Counted from the first letter of the stretch, positions 44,362 through 56,632 are shown. The stretch: 64,000 nt of DNA from Arsenophonus sp052174455 (GCA_052174455.1 JBQMRP010000063.1:28375-92374); one strand, 5' to 3'. The notes: generated by a model from the sequence alone, not told the origin. Numbers and translations are program-made.

Positions 44362-44787
44362 TAAGTGCATATCTCATTTTTTAAATAAATTTTCTAATAT
44401 AAAATGCACTTATTCAGATAAAATATTTGCATTAATACAATTAACAGGTTCCATAACGAACACAATAATTCTTAAAGACCTTTAATTTAAAGCTGGTATC
44501 GACTACCTGTGTTCCACATGGCATAAATGTGGTCATTTACATGGGCACTGATTTATGGTCAAACTAAAATTAACCGATAAAATAATTCACAAACAGCCTA
44601 GATCATTAACTTTAACAAAATTTCTAAAGTTTTTAAACCTTTATAGCAGCAATTAAATAGTCATTATCTTAAGACATAAAAGAATTAGAAAATCCTATTA
44701 ATGAAGTTATTGTACGTTAGATTTAACATAAAATAAAATCCATGTTGCCTCAATTAAATTTAATAATAATTAAAGAAGTTATTAGAA

Positions 44788-45077
44788 AATAATCGTTACG
44801 GTCGATGGAATGGTTGCTCGTCGAGAAGGTAGAGCAATTGAGTATGTTGTTGCAGCATGATTTTAAGGTCCGTTTCAAGAGCGGCGCTGTCAGTCTCCTG
44901 ACACAGGATTGCGGATTGATTCATAAAAAAGCTAAAGGTAATATTCCTTTTCACGGATACTTATAAGTCAAACTTTTATGGCATGTCATTTCTCTGTTGT
45001 TGAAATAATTTATAAATTAATCATCAGGATACGTCAGAATATCTGAATTCTTCAATACCAGAAATAAGGATAATTCC
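44788..45077 (-). mobile_element. IS256-family remnant, 5' fragment only
   Basis: This carries only the left end and the first quarter of the transposase in minus orientation, from a GATAATTCC-like terminal repeat at 45077 to the NGY region near 44790. The remainder is absent. Confidence 0.75.
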
Positions 45078-45260
45078 GCAACTAATATATTGGTAAAATT
45101 TACCGAAATAACATCAAATAATTTAAAATCCTATATTCGTTATTATAACGAAGTTTATAATATTAAATAGTTATTCTTTATCATTATTTTAATTGATAAT
45201 TATTTTAATTTTTATTAAACGGAAACATTTTAATTGATTTTTGTAAGCTATTTTCTACAG

Positions 45261-45297
45261 TTATACTATAAGAATTTACGTTATTCTTATAGTATAA
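45261..45297 (+). terminator. Perfect 15-bp hairpin before pabA
   Basis: TTATACTATAAGAAT (45261-45275) pairs perfectly with ATTCTTATAGTATAA (45283-45297) around a 7-base loop, followed by a T-rich tail at 45301-45313. It could be the terminator of a lost upstream gene or a leader structure of pabA, whose start is 77 bases on. Confidence 0.6.
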
Positions 45298-45373
45298 GAA
45301 TTTTATTATTTTTCTTAAAAAGAAAGAGTCAAATTAAGAAATCATTAATATAAAATTATTTGGATAGATAATT

Positions 45374-45952
45374 ATGCTATTGATAATTGATAACTATGAT
45401 TCGTTTACCTATAACCTTTATCAATATCTGTGTGAGTTAGGGGGTCATGTTGTAGTTAAGCGTAATGATGCGATTTCTATCTCGGAGATAGAAACACTAG
45501 CACCGACACATTTAATTATTTCACCGGGTCCATGTACACCTAGTACAGCAGGTATTTCACTAAGTGCAATTTCATATTTTTCGGGAAAAATCCCAATTTT
45601 AGGGGTTTGCCTTGGTCATCAGGCGATTGGTCAGACCTTTGACGCTTCTCTTGTCAATGCAAGAAAAGTAATGCATGGAATGGTATCAGAAATTAATCAT
45701 AATCAACAAGGTATTTTTAAAGGATTAAAGCGTCCATTACAGGTTACTCGTTATCATTCTTTAGTGATTGACGCCAGAACTTTACCTGATACTTTTGAAA
45801 TTACTGCCTGGACGACGTTACATAATGGAAATATTAATGAAATTATGGGTATTCGGCATAAAAAACTACCAATTGAAGGTGTCCAATTTCATCCAGAAAG
45901 TATCTTGAGTGAGCAAGGGCATGAATTATTAAATAATTTTTTAATGTATTAA
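45374..45952 (+). CDS. pabA: Aminodeoxychorismate synthase glutamine amidotransferase subunit PabA
   Basis: This 192-residue class I glutaminase has the catalytic triad Cys79 (GVCLGHQ), His173 and Glu175 (QFHPES). The sequence is much closer to PabA than to TrpG (start LLIIDNYDSFTYNLYQYLCELG, then KVMHGM, RYHSLV, GIRHKKLPIEGVQFHPESIL). PabA supplies ammonia to PabB to make 4-amino-4-deoxychorismate, precursor of p-aminobenzoate and folate. It stands alone between IS256 remnants; fic and argD, its usual neighbours, are not seen. Folate supply is a common symbiont service to blood- or sap-feeding insects, so retention may matter for the host, but that is inference. Confidence 0.93.
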   Translation: MLLIIDNYDSFTYNLYQYLCELGGHVVVKRNDAISISEIETLAPTHLIISPGPCTPSTAGISLSAISYFSGKIPILGVCLGHQAIGQTFDASLVNARKVMHGMVSEINHNQQGIFKGLKRPLQVTRYHSLVIDARTLPDTFEITAWTTLHNGNINEIMGIRHKKLPIEGVQFHPESILSEQGHELLNNFLMY

Positions 45953-46112
45953 TTTAATAGAAATATAATATCACTTTTGGGCATATCATTTGAATGATTA
46001 TCATAATTATCAATATTAAAAATAGGTTTTATTCTGTTTGAAATGTAAACCTTAATAGGGAAGAATATTAATATATAGCTAGATAAAGCTCTAAATATAT
46101 TTTTTTTATCAA

Positions 46113-47488
46113 AAGTTATTATCAAATCTGGTATATGACGGTTAGGATCTACTCTAATACTTCATAAATCTGTTCCTCATTCTAAATGAGATGTTATTTT
46201 CTTACGATCAGCAAAGAATCTTCTTAATTAATTCTAACTTTTCTGAGAAGACTGTAGCAGATTAAATTTCATTGAAAAGGTTGTTTTGAACTATAGCGCT
46301 TCGTGCATCGGTTTTATCTCTTCACTATCGTAAAAATCGATTTAATCGGACTTGTCGTTCTTATTAACACCTGTGCGCGCTAACGGGAAGGTATAGAATA
46401 CCAGCCATTCTTATGGATCTTTTTCAAACTCCTTCATTGCTAAAAGGTACACTGAAAATCTTGTCAACAAAAAATCAAGAAAATTTATTAGTGGCATCAC
46501 AATTCTTTGGTAGCCAAATCTCCCGCAGATCACTATTAATTTTAGTTGGATGCCTTTTTTTTGGGGTAAGCTAGTGTATTAGCTATTTTGTGTAGATAAT
46601 GGCGTTAGTACTACATATCCAGGAATATTTTTAGCATTGCATTCTAAAAATCAAGGGCACCTCGTCTTCTCCATCCTAAGCTTAGGAGATATAGTTAAGT
46701 TACGCTATCACTAATCATTAAAAAGTTACGCCAAAGTTTGCTTCTGATTTTCAATAATTCTCTTCGAACGCAATTCTCTCCTTACAGATGCAATACCTTA
46801 ATAATGAAGCAGCAAGCAAAGGCGATCAGATTGCCTGACAGAATTACATATGCCTTCAGCCAAAAAAATAAACATAACACGTATCGCTTAAATTATACAA
46901 TTACTATTGCGTATTCTCTTCAAGGCATTTCTGTTTCAGTCTGTTGATGGGTAAATGGCAGAGAAACCATGTATTTTCATCGAGAAAATCCCTATAGTTT
47001 TCTTTAAATAACCGGTGGATAATACTTCGCATATATAGGCTATGGTAGCAATTCTTCACCGATTTTTCACGTTTCAAATAAGGCAGCAAGGAGCTTTTGA
47101 AGGATATTTTGTTGTTGCTGTGATCACTCTGATTTTAGACACTTTAATCTCAACATCATCAATATCCGTCGTCTTGTTTAGCTCGCTGAATAAATAACCG
47201 TTACGGATCATAGCATTAGTGACACTCGTCTACAAAAATCGACGTTGAAGATATTGTTGCAATCATGGTTTCGAGCTTAACTAATGATTGTAACTATTAA
47301 TTGCCTAGCACACCATTATGGATGAGTCTATGCAAGAGAATAGAGGTAATATTTAATTTCATGGATATTTGTAGAGTAGATTTTTCATCGCATATCATCT
47401 CTATATTTTTAAAATCATCTATAAAATTAATCAACAGGAAATACGCTAGTATCTTAGAAATCCTACATATCAGAAATGAACATAACTC
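46113..47488 (-). mobile_element. IS256-family remnant, minus orientation
   Basis: The right end AAGTTATTATCAAATCTGG is at 46113 and the left end GAACATAACTC at 47488, about 1.38 kb. Broken transposase pieces are readable on the minus strand, with the start region near 47380. Confidence 0.85.
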
Positions 47489-48480
47489 ACGTCGGGTATT
47501 ACAAAAATAATTTACTAGTATGAAATAAAAATAAATAAATTATCAGAAATAAGATCTCAATATTGAAATAATCGACAATAGACTAAAAAAATTTTTTGCA
47601 ATTTCAAAATGCAGATAATCTTCTAACAATCTATGTTAACACTGATTAATTTCTACTAGTAATTATTTAGTAAATTTAACTATTAAATTCATATATCTAA
47701 GTTATTTAATAGTTAAATAAGCATGATGCACATAAATATTAATTGGTTTTTCATCAATTCTTGTACAAGTGCGCTAATCATCAACCTCAAAAGATTGCTG
47801 AGCAGTTGATATGTTACTTTTAATAAACAATCATACTACGCATCAAAGCTTTATAAAATTATCTTTTTTAATTAACTCTCCTGAACCAAAAATCATAAAT
47901 TGCAGACTAATTTTAGAAAATTAAACTTTATTAACCTCAAACTATCAGACTAAGTAATATACGAAATATATTAAACTGCTGCTCTTAAGTTATAAGCCTG
48001 TTGATGTCATAACAGAATAAGCTCCGCATTAAATAATGATTCTTACTTTATCAAAATAACCTGCACCAACTTTCTGCTTATAATAAAACGAATAACCATC
48101 TTTATCAAAAGTAACTCCTTTTCCTGAATTTTCTTAACATAATTCCTCGTTTCTTCACCTTAAGCATATGTTTCACATCCTGAAAATAGTATGGTTTTTT
48201 GAATAATTCAAGTTTAACTTTAAATTAATCTTTTATAGACTGTATTGGAGTTTTACTACCCAATACTGATTGGGGTAATTTCTAACTGTATAGCTAAATA
48301 TATCAACAGTAGCTAAAATAATAGCCTTCTATATCATCCTGCAAGTTATTTATTAGGCGTTGGAAACTGCCCCCTAGCGAAAGGAAAAACCCAAATACTA
48401 TTTACCAAAATTAACCCCGGTTTGGCATAAGCAAAAAAAAGATAATGAGTAAAAATAAGCCACCACCGATGATTAGATCA
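47489..48480. other. No recognised gene
   Basis: About 1 kb of AT-rich DNA. Minus-strand frames near 48170-48050 read NSGKGVTFDKDGYSFYYKQK, which may be left from a real gene, but I cannot name it. fic, next to pabA in E. coli, is not evident. Confidence 0.35.
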
Positions 48481-51450
48481 TAGTGCAATTATGGAGCAGC
48501 TGAACCTGGAGACTATTTATTACAACAATCTGAGTATACTTTTGTACAACGTCGAATCCTAGGCAGAAATACGTAAAAATATAACTATAAATCTCTTTGG
48601 ATATATGTGACGATATAGGATAAGCTGTATCAGCAAAAAGATATTGTTGCTGCATGACCGATGTTTCCGATAGATGATCTGGTATTGCCTTGTCTGCGCG
48701 TGATGTTAAAGACATGCAGGCTTAACGGTAGAAACCTCTAGTAACAACTATTCTGCTCGTTACAGGTGGTTCTCACGTAAAATCGATGAATGCAGTTGGT
48801 TTTCTCAGATGAGACTCAACCCGCATATGGTGTTTTCTTGGATACCGGCTAGTCATATAACTTCGGTAAAGAATATCGACTGTATTTAAATCGCTATCAA
48901 GGCCTGTACATCAACCTATTAGCCCCGTAAAACAGACTAGAAGAAAGCTAAATAACCTTTGATATTCTTGTTCCAGTTGAGATAACCGAATAACTACCTT
49001 AATCAGGATCTGAAACAACTGAAGAATCTAACTTAGGACCTGAGCCCATTCTCTCTGTTTCGCCGCTGATCTGAAATGCTAAAAATCACCACTATCTTAA
49101 TTTTAAAGAGCCCAGGTGGTAGCGGCCACACGCTGGAAATCCTCGGTTTTAACAATGCCAATAAAAGCATGGCGATCTCTCGGAACATTAATTTATACTA
49201 ATACTATTATACCAAAATATGCTGCTCAGTAACCAATTCTTTATACCAACTGTATTTATGCTAACCTTCATTAATTAGGCAGTAAGGCTGCACAGAGTTA
49301 CTCGATGAAGCTGACCTGCGTCCTTGCCCATTACCTTCCAGTATCCAAGGTGAAAAGAGTTACAGACTTGAAATGAAACGCCAACTTCTTGATGAGGCCC
49401 TTAATTATCTGTAACAAGGCAACAATGAAAAATTGAGGTGCTTGACGCTCTCCGGTTGCTTAAATGATACAAATGGCTCTAGGGAAGCGGTTCCGCACTG
49501 CACGATACTCGATGAACTTTTCAGCACTTTATGAATTTAAAAACAATTTCTTGAAATATTATCCATAATACCTACTAAGTTATTTGTCTGTCATGGTAAA
49601 AAATATAAAAATGAAAAATCTTTAAATCCATTTAAAATAGAAATGGACTGACCAGCACCACACTCTGGTAGGATGATATTAATAAAGATGCTATAAATCC
49701 TTGTATATTTTTACGCGCAGTCGACATACGATATCCATTGATAGATAATAAACGTAAGCGAATAGGATTTACAATCCTGTGCGCAAGTCTACGATCCAGC
49801 ATTACATGAAACACAAATACTGACCGAACACCAGATCAAGGATGCATCTCTGTTTATAGCTGAATAAAGCAGCTTGTCGGTCTATGGACTTAATTTGCTA
49901 ACCAAGGAACCCCATCAAACTAGAGTGATCTGGCTTTATTATGAACTGATGCGAGGTGTGTGGCCCTTGTTCTAAAGAAAATCTTACCGTCATTCTCTGT
50001 TTATCTCCTATTCTCCAATAGGTTATCCATAGGCTCACTGTATTTAAGTTATGTCGGTTTTCTTGATACATAACCGCCTGCCGTCAAAAATCTACGCACG
50101 TTTTTTAAGGACACCAAGAACCGGGGTACTGGAATTTACTAAAGATCTGGATGACAGTCACGACTTACTAATTCTTCAGTTTACGGGTATTATTAAGCCA
50201 CTACGTGGCCACTCCACCAGTCTGAATCTCTTTTGCTAACAATCTGTAGACACCCTGGGATATTCTAAAATCAGGGTTATCAACCCTCATCTATAACGAA
50301 GAATTTGAGTTTAGAAAAACCAAAACTGAAAACTAGCTGAAAACCAAGAACATAGTATGCGATCCATTAAAGTTGCTCATGATACCAATGCAGCTTTTCC
50401 AAAACACTAATAAACGATAGACAACTCTTCCCGACTTGATAGTCGATGACTATAAACGTTACTAGATGTGTTCTTCTATAGCAAAAACTACTGATGTTTA
50501 CTGAAGGAAGTCATGGTCGTTCACTTGTAGAAACCATTAAATCCTTGCTAATCTGATCCGCTCACGCTAGTTGATTTTCGCCCATAGGAGACAGCGTGCA
50601 ATGATACGCGTTCTACCGCAAGGTAGAATTACCTTTACTTAATTAGTTCATCAATCTAAATGCATTTCACCAACAGATGATGATTATGAAAACTCGTAAC
50701 TCCATCCTTTACGAAGAGGCAATGAAACACTGCTTTGCCTGGAAGGCGAACTCATGTCTGATTATTTAAAGGTCAAACATGTCAATAACCTTATTCTCAC
50801 AGTAATTGCCGATAAATACTATAATACCAGCCTGATTTAGAAAAAGTTTCTCCCGTTGGTTAATAGTAAAAAAAGAAGTCGTCAAGGTGACGATTTTTAA
50901 TAAAAGACATTTAGCGCTATATAAAACCAAAAACACAGTATAGATAAATAACAATATTCTGTTAAGAGAGAAATAGGTTTTCACTACTATTGTATAGTTA
51001 ATGAGCATGATCAGCTGTGCATGTCAATTACTACGAACAGGCGAAATTGATATTTAATGAAAAAATTAAGATAATTAAAACGAGTCCAGTAGGTATTTTT
51101 CTGAACTGAAAAATATAATCGGCGAGCTTGTACAATCAACCTCAATCTATGTTAGGAATGCGAAAAATTCTCTAACGAGAATGGGGTGGTTGTTCCCTCT
51201 CTTCTGGAACAAGAAAAAAGTGATCGCTAAAATAACAAACCCAAGATAAAAGTGATCTTGATCAATATCGATCTGCGCTCCAATATCATTAGCATGGAAG
51301 CTACAATGATAGCGCTGTTGCGTTTCTATAAGATATTGTAAGACGGCATTGAAGGAAATAAACGCTAATATTATCCCCTCGGCAAAATTTTAAAGGATTT
51401 ATTCATCTTTAGAAAATTGAATTGCTTTTTAAGAGAGATCAATTTTATCC
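48481..51450 (+). pseudogene. Degenerate former coding region, product unknown
   Basis: For about 3 kb the sequence looks richer in G+C than the surroundings, and plus-strand frames give long peptide pieces interrupted by stops. Examples: NRYQGLYINLLAP then TFDILVPVEITE near 48880-49000; DEADLRPCPLPSSIQGEKSY near 49300-49370; FTKDLDDSHDLLILQFTGII near 50125-50200; and CLEGELMSDYLKVKHVNNLI near 50740-50800. They look like parts of one or a few large proteins. I considered an insecticidal-toxin or Srf-type virulence gene, and a prophage, but recognise none with confidence. Confidence 0.5.
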
Positions 51451-51589
51451 CCTTTTTACTAAAGGAAATAGAATTGGTTTATGGATCTTATAAGTTAAAA
51501 TTTCATCGGAATATATATTCTTTTAATCTATGTAGTAATTATAAAAATATTAACCTAGGAATTTAGCTTAATAAGCCTCTTTTTTATTT

Positions 51590-52440
51590 TATACATTTTT
51601 TCTAACAACAATTCCGTTACCTGCTTGCCAATCTACACCTTGATAAAATAACCTATCGCTATATAAAATGCATCTATATAAAGCTGTGTGCAGGAACTCC
51701 TCTTCCATCAGCATAGCGAACCCAGTTTTTCCAGTTTTTTTTTTTGCAAACTACTATCTTCAAAACCTTATATATATTTGGTAATAATGTGCCTTATTTA
51801 TGATTCGACAAAAAACCATAGTAATGCAATATCTTAAAATCCCTTGCCGAATATAGCTAATATAGCGACCAGATCATCTATTTTTATCAGTGTCTAACTA
51901 CCATAACTGTTTAGTCAGGCGGTCTAATAATGATTTACAACCACTCTCCATCGGTAATGTCGCAGTTTTGAGGTTAAATGCCAGAGAGTATTTAATGTAA
52001 CGCGGAGGTATTTCACGCTATACCAGGCTTTTCGTCTTTTTAATGAAGCACACCTTCCAGTAACGTCTGCACTTGTACCCTTCAAATAACGTCACAATTG
52101 CTTCCTGCTGCTAATATGCCAGAGACTAGTAATATTAACCTGGGATTTATTAAATTATCGCTGTGACGTAGCAACTGGATAACAACATCTCTCTACATTT
52201 CTTTTATTGCTTTTTTAAGAATAGCTCACCCACCATACATCATGTTTAATATCCAGCCCGTTATGAGTAATGGAGACATGAACATACAGATGCTGATTAA
52301 GTTATCGACCATAAGTCTACAAGGCATAGAAAATACTAATTTCAATATTCTGTTTGCATAATTACTGAAACATAACCCAGTGGCGGATCGAAATAGAGCG
52401 TTGAGTGTCGTTGACAGCTATTCTTAAAAAGAATAAGAAT
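51590..52440 (-). mobile_element. IS91-family remnant, minus orientation
   Basis: Minus-strand pieces match IS91-type (Y2, rolling-circle) transposases. Near 52290-52240 a decayed copy of the YGRQLNQH-H-HVSVT...LDIKHDVW region is visible. Near 51850-51800 it reads SARDFKILHYYGFLSNHK (family: PARHFKMVRYYGFLSNR), and near 51690-51620 LYRCILYSDRLFYQGVDWQAGN (family: YKCILCGDRL-F). Stops and shifts are numerous. The 5' end is not visible beyond about 52440, where the repeat R2 begins. Confidence 0.75.
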
Positions 52441-52454
52441 ATGGGTATAGTAAA

Positions 52455-53330
52455 ATAATATGTTGTTGAGTTGCAATCGATAAAATATCAACTTGCTATT
52501 AATCACTACTCGGTAACTTTGAAACTACATCAACTACAGGTTTTTAAAATTAGAGTTTTGGCAGAAAAACAGCAGTGATATAACGTTTCAAGAGAGATAT
52601 AGCAGTAGCGATAAACATCCATAACAAAGTTTCACGGACAAAGATTCTCTCAATAGAGAGATAGATCTACGAGTTAACACTTTCATCATATTTTCAAGAA
52701 AGTTACTCCAGCCGTCATCAATGGCGAAAAAGTACTTTAGTTGTATGGGAGGAGGTATGCATCTGAATAAATTACTCTCTGGCATATTTCCAGAGAAATA
52801 GAAGTTATTATTCTGTCCGCATTCATCAAATCTATCAGCTCAGTTATCTTTATGTTTGATTCAAATAGTGAAAAAGGAGATCTAGATCATCCCTGTTCCT
52901 TATAGGTGATAAATTCATCAGTAAACATACTTTTAGTAATTGTTCTTAAATGAGTTATCTCCAGTATCATCAGCTTTGGCCTTATGCGTTTCTTGAAACT
53001 CTAGATAATTATAACTAGAGGAAGATAATTCTGTCATGTCAAGAAAATTTAGGATCAAAAGGAGTTAGATACATTGCTATACGACCTCTTTTATGGCATG
53101 AAAGAGATTCATTCGGTCTCTGTAATCATTAATTTTGGAAAGAGATCATAAAACGCTTTGGATAAACAGGCGATGTAACATGTAAAGTCTCGTGTTATCT
53201 TCCTAATTTATCCAGTTTACGCTTTCTAGAAGACTTATTCCGAGTGATCTGGATAAATTTCTGAAAAAATTAACATATCACAAAGTATAAAACAGCATTT
53301 ATATCATAAACATCCAAAAAAATAAGGTAA
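52455..53330. repeat. Unidentified repeat R2, second copy of R1
   Basis: This aligns with 23425-24330 in the same orientation. Its longest open piece on the minus strand (52785 to 52588) contains PIQLKYFFAIDDGWSNFL. Here it lies between two oppositely oriented IS91-family remnants, while R1 lies next to an IS256 end. The family is unknown. Confidence 0.6.
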
Positions 53331-53399
53331 CTGCACCGCTTAAATCATAGTATACTACATTCTAAACTACTGTATGAGGTGAGTTGTTCTAAAAAATAG

Positions 53400-54060
53400 T
53401 CTAAAAATATGGCGAGGCGCTGTCATACGACTGTTGCGTTACAGCGATGACCTAATAAATTCCAATTGGTCTTCTTTACTTTTTGGTATACCCGAGTTAG
53501 TAAGCAGCGGCAGGCATTTATCTTGAAGGTATAGTACGGGACGAACCGCATTACTGGAAAGTGCACTTCGCTAAAAAGACGAAAGATGAGTATAGAATAG
53601 GACAAAATGCCTCTGGCGCTATACCTTAAACGGCTCACCGGTATCCGCGTCAAAACTGCACCATTACTATACGGGAGAGAGATTGCGCATTATTACTATG
53701 AGCACCGAAATCAACAACATCGCCAGTAGAAACCCATAATACAAGAAGAGATGATTGGGCACTATATTAGCCATATTTCGGCGAGGGATTTTAAGATAAT
53801 GTGTTATTATGGTTTATTATTAAACATAACAATGCACACTATTACTGAATGTCTATAAGACACAAAAGATGAGGGTTTAGAAAAAAATCGGAAAAAGGAG
53901 TTATCCATTCTGATAAAAGGATTTCTAACCAAAGCTTCATATAAATGTACTCTATGTGGCGATAGAGTGCTTTTTATCGACGCTAAGATTGGGTGAGCAA
54001 GTAATAGAATTGTTGTAAAAAAATATATAAACTAGAAAATAATGATTTTTAAGGAAACCA
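53400..54060 (+). mobile_element. IS91-family remnant, plus orientation
   Basis: The plus strand reads YWKVHFAKKTKDE near 53550-53590 (family: YWHVHFAKKTK), YLKRLTG near 53620-53645 (family: LGRYLKRPPI), HYYYEHRNQQHRQ near 53690-53730, EEMIGHYISHISARDFKIM near 53745-53800, and YKCTLCGDRVLFIDAKIG near 53943-53995. Together they cover the C-terminal half of an IS91-type transposase in order, broken by stops. The N-terminal half is missing. It is oriented opposite to the 51590-52440 piece. Confidence 0.78.
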
Positions 54061-55611
54061 TAAAGTTAATACCTTTAAAATTACTACATTAGATCAAAGA
54101 ATGTATGCTCCAATTAAATTCTAATTTACAAGATCCATAAACCAATTCTATTTTCTTTATAGCAAAAATTAATGGCTTTCTCTTTTCTTTAAAAAATGAT
54201 TTAAACTCCTATCTATCAAAGATAGATGACGCAGTGTTGAGTACATTTTTAATTGAAGTGTTAATTAAAGAGGAATTGCCGCTGCATTTCATTTAGCTAT
54301 AAGTGACTTCCACTATAGCTCAATCTATTAGGAAATTGAATCCGTTGTTTTTAGATTTTGTCAAGCAACAACTAATCCAGGGTAACTTCATTACGGTCAG
54401 TTAGGCAGATTGCCCATATCCTTAATAATAATTTGGATCGTATGGCCAGATACTTTATAGTCTTAAGCAGTACCAGTACCATCGATGTTTATATCGCACC
54501 ATTATAGGTAATTAGATTAGTAGGCAATAATGGCACATGCTATGATGGGCAAGATCTAAAGTTATTTACCACCACAGCAGTAGCGGGTAATAGCGCGCCG
54601 CACCGCTAGCTATTAATAATCGATCATCTTTCAGGATAACCTGATTAATATAGGTATTGCTGTCATTACGACGATACACAAACCCTCAGGCGCACTGTCT
54701 AAAAGATATCCGCACCTATAAGGAGTCAAGTGTACAGACAAGTAGACCAGAATATTTTACAAGCCGAAACGCAAGCAGTGCATTCATTGATAACAATATT
54801 GACGTCTAGACCATATTTTGTCTACTTATTTATAAGCCGATATATAACCACCTACCCTACCCTAGGGTTTAACTGTGGGTGCAATTAGCAAGGGGCAATG
54901 GATAAAGAGGGCAAGAGAATAAGACTAGGTCATTTAAAATTGCTAACAAGATAAATATCTGTCTTATCTAGCCTAACAAATTACAAACGTGGCCAAGAGT
55001 ATAAAGCGATAGTGGGAGAATGATCAGAGATATCTACAGGTGCAAAAATTGGTGCAGATTGGCGCATCAATAATACGACGAACAGTCTTAATAACTTTCT
55101 GAAAAACCATCTTCTTTAGAAGATAAAAGTGTTTTGGTGATATTGGTATCGATATTAAAAATTCTTAATGCAGCAAAAACGCTCGTGATTTTACAGATTG
55201 AAAGAGTAATGAATACACCCTATAACCTATCTTGACGTAAAAGAATCCTGAAGCAATAACGTTGCAAGACGATACACTGTGCGATAAGGTGTTATTATAG
55301 CTCTACAGCAGAACTTTGAATTAGGTAAGCTGTTTGTCGATATTCAAGTAAATGGGCTTTATCTGTTTGATACTAATCAATATGGATAAATATCGGCAAA
55401 TTTGCATGCAAATACTACCTAATTCTGATAAACATATATAGATAGTGAATATAAAAAACATCTTAATCACCAATTAATTAGATGAAAAGCCGAATATTGT
55501 CAGTCAAGATTTTATTACTGAGTCTTTAGTGATACAATAAAACTCAAAGCTAGAGTGTTTTAAACTGCCCCAGTATTTTTTGCGTGGATACAGTTAATTC
55601 CAGAATTAAAA
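54061..55611 (+). pseudogene. Degenerate former coding region, product unknown
   Basis: Plus-strand frames give long pieces with stops, for example ARYFIVLSSTSTIDVYIAPL near 54440-54510, GNNGTCYDGQDLKLFTTTAV near 54520-54580, IGADWRINNTTNSLNNFLKN near 55050-55110, and QQNFELGKLFVDIQVNGLYL near 55305-55365. The repetitive, Asn/Thr/Ser-rich character would fit a surface or secreted protein, but I do not recognise a family. The same region may once have been continuous with 48481-51450. Confidence 0.4.
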
Positions 55612-56632
55612 TAGCTATTTTGGAAAAGGTTGTTGATAATAACCTCATATAATATATGAAGGATTTAATTACAGCGGCTTCCATGAGAATTAAACAATGA
55701 TGCAGATCAAACAAATTCTTTCCTTACTTTATCCCAAGACAAAGGTATATTTCATTAGTTGGTTCGGTGATAATCTATCGAATAATATCAATTTATATAT
55801 TAAAGCAACTTATTCCACTTTATCCTACTCAGTATTGTCATACTGACATGTTATCCACTTGGAATATTTATTAGGGTTACAGTGATATAATTAAAAATCC
55901 TCCGATTAAAGAAAGATATTTAATAATCTCATTGGAAGTCTTCTAGCGAAGCTACATCATAAGAATAAATAGTTTAGTCATCTTCGATGTATGTTGCACA
56001 ATTTAACTTTACGGGAGTTAGTGAAATAAATAGGCATTAATTAAAAACAGAATTTAGATAGCGTCACTATTTCTTTTCTTCAGTGACGACATCCAACTTA
56101 AATGCACTAAGTAGCATTATTGAAATTAATAAAACATTTTTCCTGAATCCTTTAAATAGAATCGTTATATCTGACATATAGCAAACCTAAAAATGAGAGA
56201 GGAGAGGATATAAAAAAAACAAATTGCAGTCTTAATCGCCAGAGATTAATAGGGTCATGTGAGTGATAATATTCTTGAAGAGTTAATGCAGAGTATGTTA
56301 ACTATTTTCTTGAACTATTATTTGTAAAGAGTCTATCTTTTACTTGAATGGAGCTAAATAGTACGAAAACTTTTCTAGTTAGCATGAAATTAGTCATTAT
56401 TGCCTAATAAAGATAGGTAACTAGAGAATTATTTGCTAAGGAATTTTAGATTTAAAATCTGAGCAATTATATTAGACGATTAAAAAGATAGATAAGTAGC
56501 TTCTATAGTCTAGGTCTTTTATTTAAGAAATATCTAGCCTGGAGAAAATTGTTTGAAACCATAACAATTAAAATACAGACGTGACTATAAATTTCTCTCT
56601 GAGAGAAGTAACAAGTTTTGCCAGTATAGTCT
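55612..56632 (+). mobile_element. IS1595-family remnant, near full length, plus orientation
   Basis: This is the reference copy for the family here, about 1.02 kb. The plus strand reads MQIKEILSLL near 55697. Around 55950-56020 it gives SLLAKLHHKNK and CMLHNLTLRELVK (family: SLLAGTHYKDKW and related). Around 56055-56170 it gives FR-RHYFF then LNALSSIIEINKTFFLNPLN (family: IIEADETFF). Around 56525-56560 is the YLAWRKLFE-like end. The left end ATAGCTATTTTGGAAAAGGTTG and right end CAAGTTTTGCCAGTATAG are roughly inverted. It is multiply broken. Confidence 0.83.

Larger units (their letters stand above)
44018..44787. promoter_or_regulatory. ftsB upstream region with tandem repeat and old terminator
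   Basis: This holds an inverted repeat at 44081-44100 (possible minus-strand terminator of a lost upstream gene) and seven tandem 8-base units at 44306-44361. No gene is recognised. E. coli has ygbE and cysC upstream of ftsB, and neither is seen. Confidence 0.45.

Noticed and set aside
48481..51450. Insecticidal toxin complex or Srf-type virulence gene remains
   Set aside because: Some peptide pieces suggested large virulence proteins, but none matched a family well enough to name.
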